From: Gymnogyps californianus
Taxonomy: Eukaryota; Chordata; Aves; Accipitriformes; Cathartidae
Direction: 5' to 3'
Assembly: GCF_018139145.2 (NCBI RefSeq)
Contig: NC_059473.1
Span: 1-64,000, forward strand
Length of the DNA stretch: 64,000 nt
Numbering within the stretch: position 1 is the first letter of the stretch; each line of letters starts with the position of its first letter. A model generated the notes under the pieces. It saw nothing but the letters and a program-made list of their open reading frames with translations, was not told the origin of the DNA and did not search any database. The translations under genes and the position numbers were made by a program. Positions 59,901 through 64,000 of the stretch are shown here, piece by piece.

Positions 59901-61973
59901 ACTGGCTAAGAGATGATGAATAGGCATTTTCTTTATACAGGCAGGGACGACATCCACTTTCTGGAAGGATCCAGCCACAAATACCAGTTTCTGTGTCTGA
60001 ATCCCAGCAGAGAAGCCTGAATATAAAAGCCTATTAGATTTGACATGAAAAGTCAGCTCATTTCCTTGACAGAGCATAGTTAAAAACACCAGTGAGCAAA
60101 GCCTCATATCGTTCCCAACTAGGCGGTGAAGCATCATCGGCAATGGCAGCACGCAGCCAACGCACAGAGACTACGCTGTACCTAGGTCTGTCTGTGCTCC
60201 TATCGCTTCTATGGCACTGAAACGTTCTGTTTAGAAAATACTACGTGGCCAGGTCTCTAGGTCTTGCCAAACTGTGTTCACCGCGGAACCGGTGTGACGG
60301 TCACTTAAAAACCACCAAGAGCGGGAGCCAATTTAAACTTTGGTGAAACTCCAGATGACTGAAGGGCTGATATCTCAAGTTACACCAGCTAAGGCATACC
60401 CTCCAGGTGTTACACTATTATCTGGCTGAGAGCACACGACAAAGCAGATACTCGGGCAGCTGCTGGCTCAATGCCGTGTTTTACAAACTTCACGTGACAA
60501 AACAAGACAACCCAAGGAGCATCTGCCACATCTTAGCCCAAGCCCCTCAGTGCAACAGTTAACCGGCAGCAGCCCCTCAATATTTTTCCTCTGCATGTTG
60601 CAAATACCTTACTCAATGTGATAACACAGCACGGAGAAAAGAATTTACAGCGCTTCAGGCCAAGATTCCCATACCCATTTTAAAATGCAGGATTTTGCAC
60701 AGAAATAAGCAGCTGGGCAGGAGCTCAGACCTCAATCTTGCAAAAGTGCCTGGGGGTCTTTAACAGCCACAAGCTTTCACCATTCATCTCAAATCTCAAA
60801 AGAAAGCAGGCGTCTTGATCAGCACCGGACCCAGCTGCACAGTCAATGCTCATGTAGAAAGCAAGCCGCCAACCACCTGTGGCAGCTTATACTTGCTTAT
60901 GGGAAAAAAAAAATCTCCCACTACCACCAGCGTTGCTTCACCTTAGCTGGTGACCTACCGCAGCAGCGTATGGTAAGAGGTCAGGCAACAGAGCTGCACC
61001 TAGGAATTCATGCCGTCCAGCACAGCATTTTAATCATGCCACTGACTACTCAGCAGATCTTAACTGGGCTGTAGTTCCATTTCATTATCTAGGTTCCAAG
61101 GTCACTTTTGGACTCCTGCTACAGTGTAGCCGTAGATGTTATTTCTGTTCCAAAAACGTGAAAGAAAGTGTTCAAATGAGAACACTCAGAGGCACAGCAA
61201 GCCAAAAACACTGGATCAGAGGCTGCTTTTCTCCACCCATTAACACAGAGCCCTTGTAGCTGTCATATTGCATACACGCTATTGAATTACTATAGCTAAA
61301 TACAGGGTGTTACCTCTATTACAATCTCCAGAAAAATACTCATTTAGAACCAGTGTCAAATTCAAGGCTCACAGGACAACCTTTCTGACAGCCAACTTCA
61401 AAAGCCTACAGTTAAGCTAAGCTGGTTTTTTTTAAGCTGCTTCACAACTCTGCTTCACGCTGAATTTGTAAGATGCGCTGGCAGATGCATCAGAGGTACC
61501 AGGAAAGAAGCAGAGAGGAAGAATCCCTCTCAAAAGGGCAAGGAGATGCTACGAGAGCTCCAGGAGGAGACAACATATCTGCAGAATCAGGTGGTCCGAT
61601 TTCCTCCACCAAAAGACAACCCCAGGTTCGGAACGTCAGTGAACTCGAACCATGAGAAGCACCATACCTGAGTTATTCTCCATGACAGTGTAAATCAATT
61701 TGCAAACTCTCAGCAGCAGCATGACTTTCTTTTCAGGTGAATACATTTTCTGCATGGTCATGAACTTGACTTTAATCTTTTCAACGTCCACAAAGTCTGG
61801 CGTTGGAACAAACACGCCCAGTTCCTGAGGATTCCTCTGCCGCACCAACTGCAGGTTTTCCTTTAGCTGTTTCCAAGAACCATCCGCGGTATGAAACTCT
61901 TTCAACATCGCTTCAATGTGGCCCTTCAACGGCTTCAGAATGCACTTATGCATGGCCTTCTCCAGGACAACAT
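53597..61973 (-). CDS. RIN2: RIN2, Ras and Rab interactor 2 (last four coding exons)
   Basis: RIN2 is a cytoplasmic Rab5 guanine-nucleotide exchange factor acting on early endosomes, where it links Ras and Tie2 signalling to adhesion and endocytosis. Four exons join in frame: 61668-61973, 59418-59549, 57104-57267 and 53597-53914, 920 bp in all including the stop. They encode most of the VPS9 exchange domain (ADDFLPVLTYVLAQCDMLEL and neighbouring helices) and then the C-terminal Ras-association domain. All borders are GT-AG, and no stop or frameshift occurs. The protein is close to the mammalian sequence I recall. The N-terminal exons with the SH2 and proline-rich parts lie beyond the right edge. 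It has the same strand and order relative to NAA20 as in other vertebrates. Confidence 0.96.
53915..57103 (-). other. RIN2 intron
   Basis: Intron before the last exon. It has poly-A runs near 54390-54408. No additional exon or known repeat recognised. Confidence 0.7.
57104..57267 (-). CDS. RIN2: RIN2 exon, end of VPS9 domain
   Basis: Acceptor CCTTCACAG, 164 bp, donor TTTTCAG|GTAGAG. It encodes YYLTSAYGALSLIKNFQEEQ, the C-terminal helix of the VPS9 domain, and a basic WHKRRTTNRTIPSVDDFQ linker to the Ras-association domain. Confidence 0.96.
57361..57407. repeat. (TA)n(CA)n compound microsatellite
   Basis: TA repeats followed by ACAC repeats, in the RIN2 intron just upstream (in gene orientation) of the 57104-57267 exon. 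Confidence 0.93.
59418..59549 (-). CDS. RIN2: RIN2 exon, VPS9 catalytic core
   Basis: Acceptor CTTCAACCCAG, 132 bp, donor GGAGAAG|GTAATC. It encodes LYGADDFLPVLTYVLAQCDM and IEYMMELLDPSLLHGEG. The conserved Asp of the ADDFLPVL stretch lies in the Rab5-contacting region of VPS9 domains and is present. Confidence 0.96.
59550..61667 (-). other. RIN2 intron
   Basis: Intron within the VPS9 domain. No other exon or repeat recognised. Confidence 0.7.
61668..61973 (-). CDS. RIN2: RIN2 exon, start of VPS9 region
   Basis: Acceptor TTTTCCCATTGCAG, 306 bp, donor AACTCAG|GTATGG. It encodes LKPLKGHIEAMLKEFHTADG, the following helical bundle and LLLRVCKLIYTVMENNS. This is the leftmost exon by protein order in the window; earlier exons are outside. 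Confidence 0.96.
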
Positions 61974-64000
61974 CTGCAATGGGAAAACACAAGTCCAGCT
62001 GACTTCCTTCTCTAGAGCAGAGCCAGTATTAATATAACCATTCCCAAAAGAGACACTGTAGAGCAAAACTTACTTGCTAGGGCCTATTTATTATACAAGC
62101 TGAGTTTCCAGATGTTTGTTAACAAGAAAACAAAAGGCAGAGCAGAATCTGTATTCCATTTGCATTTATGGTAGCGTGGTAAACACAAAAAAAAAAAAAA
62201 ACCACAAAGACTACAGACTGTCACAGAAAAAAAAAAAGAAAAAAGCAGCAAGCTGCGGCTCCAGTTAACTTTTTCTTTTGTTAGCCAGAAGTCTCCGCGT
62301 GTTATTTTACATTGAGCTTAGACTTTAACTCCCAAACTTAAAGTAAACCAGTCAAAACCATAACTTTTGTCTGCTTTGGCATGCAAGCCCATCCTTTTTG
62401 CATAGTTTCCATCAGAAACTATGACTCCACCAAGGTCTCCTAAAACTTGGCTCAACTTTGTCAAGATCTTTATGAAGCTGGACAGATTACGGGCTTTAAA
62501 CTATAAATGAAAACCAAGCTGTGTTTGTCCAGCTTCGGATTTAATCATGCAAGCTTATATACAGCTTTGTCATCAAGTTTGTAGTTCTTTGTTCGGCAAT
62601 AGTGTGCACGTGGCACAGCAACCACTAACTTTTTTTTTTTAATTCTTGTTCTACGCAAGTTTTTCTTTAACAGTCATTCTCCATTTTCAAAGTATGGACC
62701 ACATCAACAGGGAAAACTCTTTGCTAAACATTTTCTCTGCAAACCTTTACTTCATAAGCTAATCTCCTCTTCCACTCAGCATCCCTATGGCAACATAGCT
62801 TATATTAATAATTAGCTTACATCAATTATTCATACCATGGTGAACTCCTACAAGCACAAAAGAAACTGGGGACTCTTCAGCCTGGCCACTGCACCAGCAC
62901 CCTGATGGTGGGGCAGGACCAGAGCCTAGAGCAGGCAGATGTACTAGGGGAGCACAGGGACTGAGAGCGGAAAAACCAGAGACTCTCACTGCAGGTTCAC
63001 ACATTTACACAAGCTAGCAGTGGACATTCCTGCTACTAGTGGTGACTCGTTAAAGTTTCATTAAACCTCATGCCCTTTCCAGGTTCTTTGCCTGTTCTTA
63101 CCTGTTTCTCTTAGACCACAGTCTCTTTCTTCCCCCCTCTCTTTTTTTTTTTTTTTTTTTTTAAATTGCAGACTATTTCTAAGGCTTGGGATTTACACAC
63201 ACACACACTCCCCTCCAAACAAGCATCACCTACTTCTGTTTTCTTGCTTGCGCTTTACACTCATTTATTTTATCTTTGTGTTCAGCCATTTTTCCTTTTG
63301 GGTCTTCATACCTCTCTTTCCCATACAAACATGGCCCTCACACTCCTCCTCTTAGGGTGCCTTTGCTTCATATGTAGTGTTTATTCTGTGTTTGTCTGGC
63401 GTGCAATTCCCAAACGGCCAACTCTGTTGGGAGCTCCCATCTCCCCCACCCTAATTCTGCTGGGGCTTCTGTAGCTTCTCTTGCTATTTCCCGCTCCCGA
63501 GACCCTGACGGAGGTGGCAGCGCCGTGCCCTGCTTCATTCCCGGATGCTTTAAACGCATCTGGGCCCTCTCTCACAACGGAGACTGCGAAAGCTGCTGGA
63601 AGGGAGAAAGAGTGAACGCGAGGAGCAGCATTTGCCCTCCAATTTTCTGGATTTCCCTGTGGCCACCAGTAAAGGCATAACCAGTCTGATACGTGTGCTT
63701 GATGGCCTGTCACGCCGCGTGACGGGTGAATCCAGCTTCCCGCCAGACCAGGGCCACCAATTATACATAGCAAGTGGCAACATTTCAAACGACTGATCCT
63801 TATCTGTGGCACTTGGTAGAGCCACGCAGTCACCACTGACAGCACCACCAAACCCAGTCAGCAAAGCAGGAGCGTCACCCCTCCCTGCAGTGACAGAAGC
63901 TGCCTCTCCCTGCCATCAAAGCCATCCCCACGGCTCGTGGGGCAGAAGTATTTTTCCACCAAGAAAAATGCACAGATCTCACCCATGGGTATGTTAGCTA
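61974..64000 (-). other. RIN2 intron to the window edge
   Basis: No RIN2 exon found here. Contains poly-A near 62188-62240 and poly-T at 63142-63162. A 156-codon minus-strand frame at 63381-63851 has no recognisable domain. Confidence 0.65.
63142..63162. repeat. Poly-T tract
   Basis: A run of about 21 T, followed by a short (AC)n near 63195-63208. Confidence 0.9.

Noticed and set aside
63381..63851. 156-codon minus-strand frame in the RIN2 intron
   Set aside because: No domain, no splice context and no resemblance to RIN2 upstream exons.

Overview
The window is avian nuclear DNA. Two sequence types place it in a neoavian bird, perhaps a passerine. One is long-terminal-repeat (LTR) families of the kinds common in songbirds and relatives, several still with TATA box and AATAAA signal. 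The other is a CR1 LINE fragment. The species cannot be read from the sequence.

The window splits near 45.07 kb. The right part (45.1-64.0 kb) is ordinary intron-rich DNA holding three neighbouring genes of the vertebrate RIN2-NAA20-CRNKL1 synteny block. The four last coding exons of RIN2 (minus strand, 53597-61973) are intact. NAA20 (minus, 46149-50356) has three clean 3' exons, but its second coding exon is broken by an 81-bp insertion with an in-frame stop, an 8-bp deletion and a GC splice donor. A single CRNKL1 exon (plus, 45469-45574) sits in the expected tail-to-tail position, but I cannot find its neighbouring exons. Either this is a degenerate duplicate of the locus or the assembly here is rearranged.

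The left part (1-45.07 kb) is almost entirely layered tandem repeats. From 1 to about 9.2 kb there is a higher-order array of about 2.12 kb units. On the minus strand each unit carries a series of 40-70 bp exon-like cassettes bounded by polypyrimidine-AG and GTRAGY signals, with a promoter-like segment near 10.8 kb. From 11.5 to 14.3 kb lies a degenerate satellite of about 265 bp. From 14.4 to 36.3 kb lies a purine-rich satellite of about 83 bp with large internal duplications, interrupted by LTRs and GC-rich modules. From 36.9 to 43 kb, GC-rich modules alternate with purine-rich minisatellite. Between 40.6 and 42.3 kb is a CpG-rich array of about 79 bp units, most carrying an NRF1-type GCGCATGCGC palindrome and a CTCF-like GGTGGCAG core.

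Three solo LTRs or LTR ends belong to one ERVL-type family; one is attached to a remnant of integrase. Two more LTRs belong to a second family. Long open frames in the left part come from repeats without stop codons and are not treated as genes. No rRNA, tRNA or CRISPR array was recognised. All family comparisons are from memory; no search was run.
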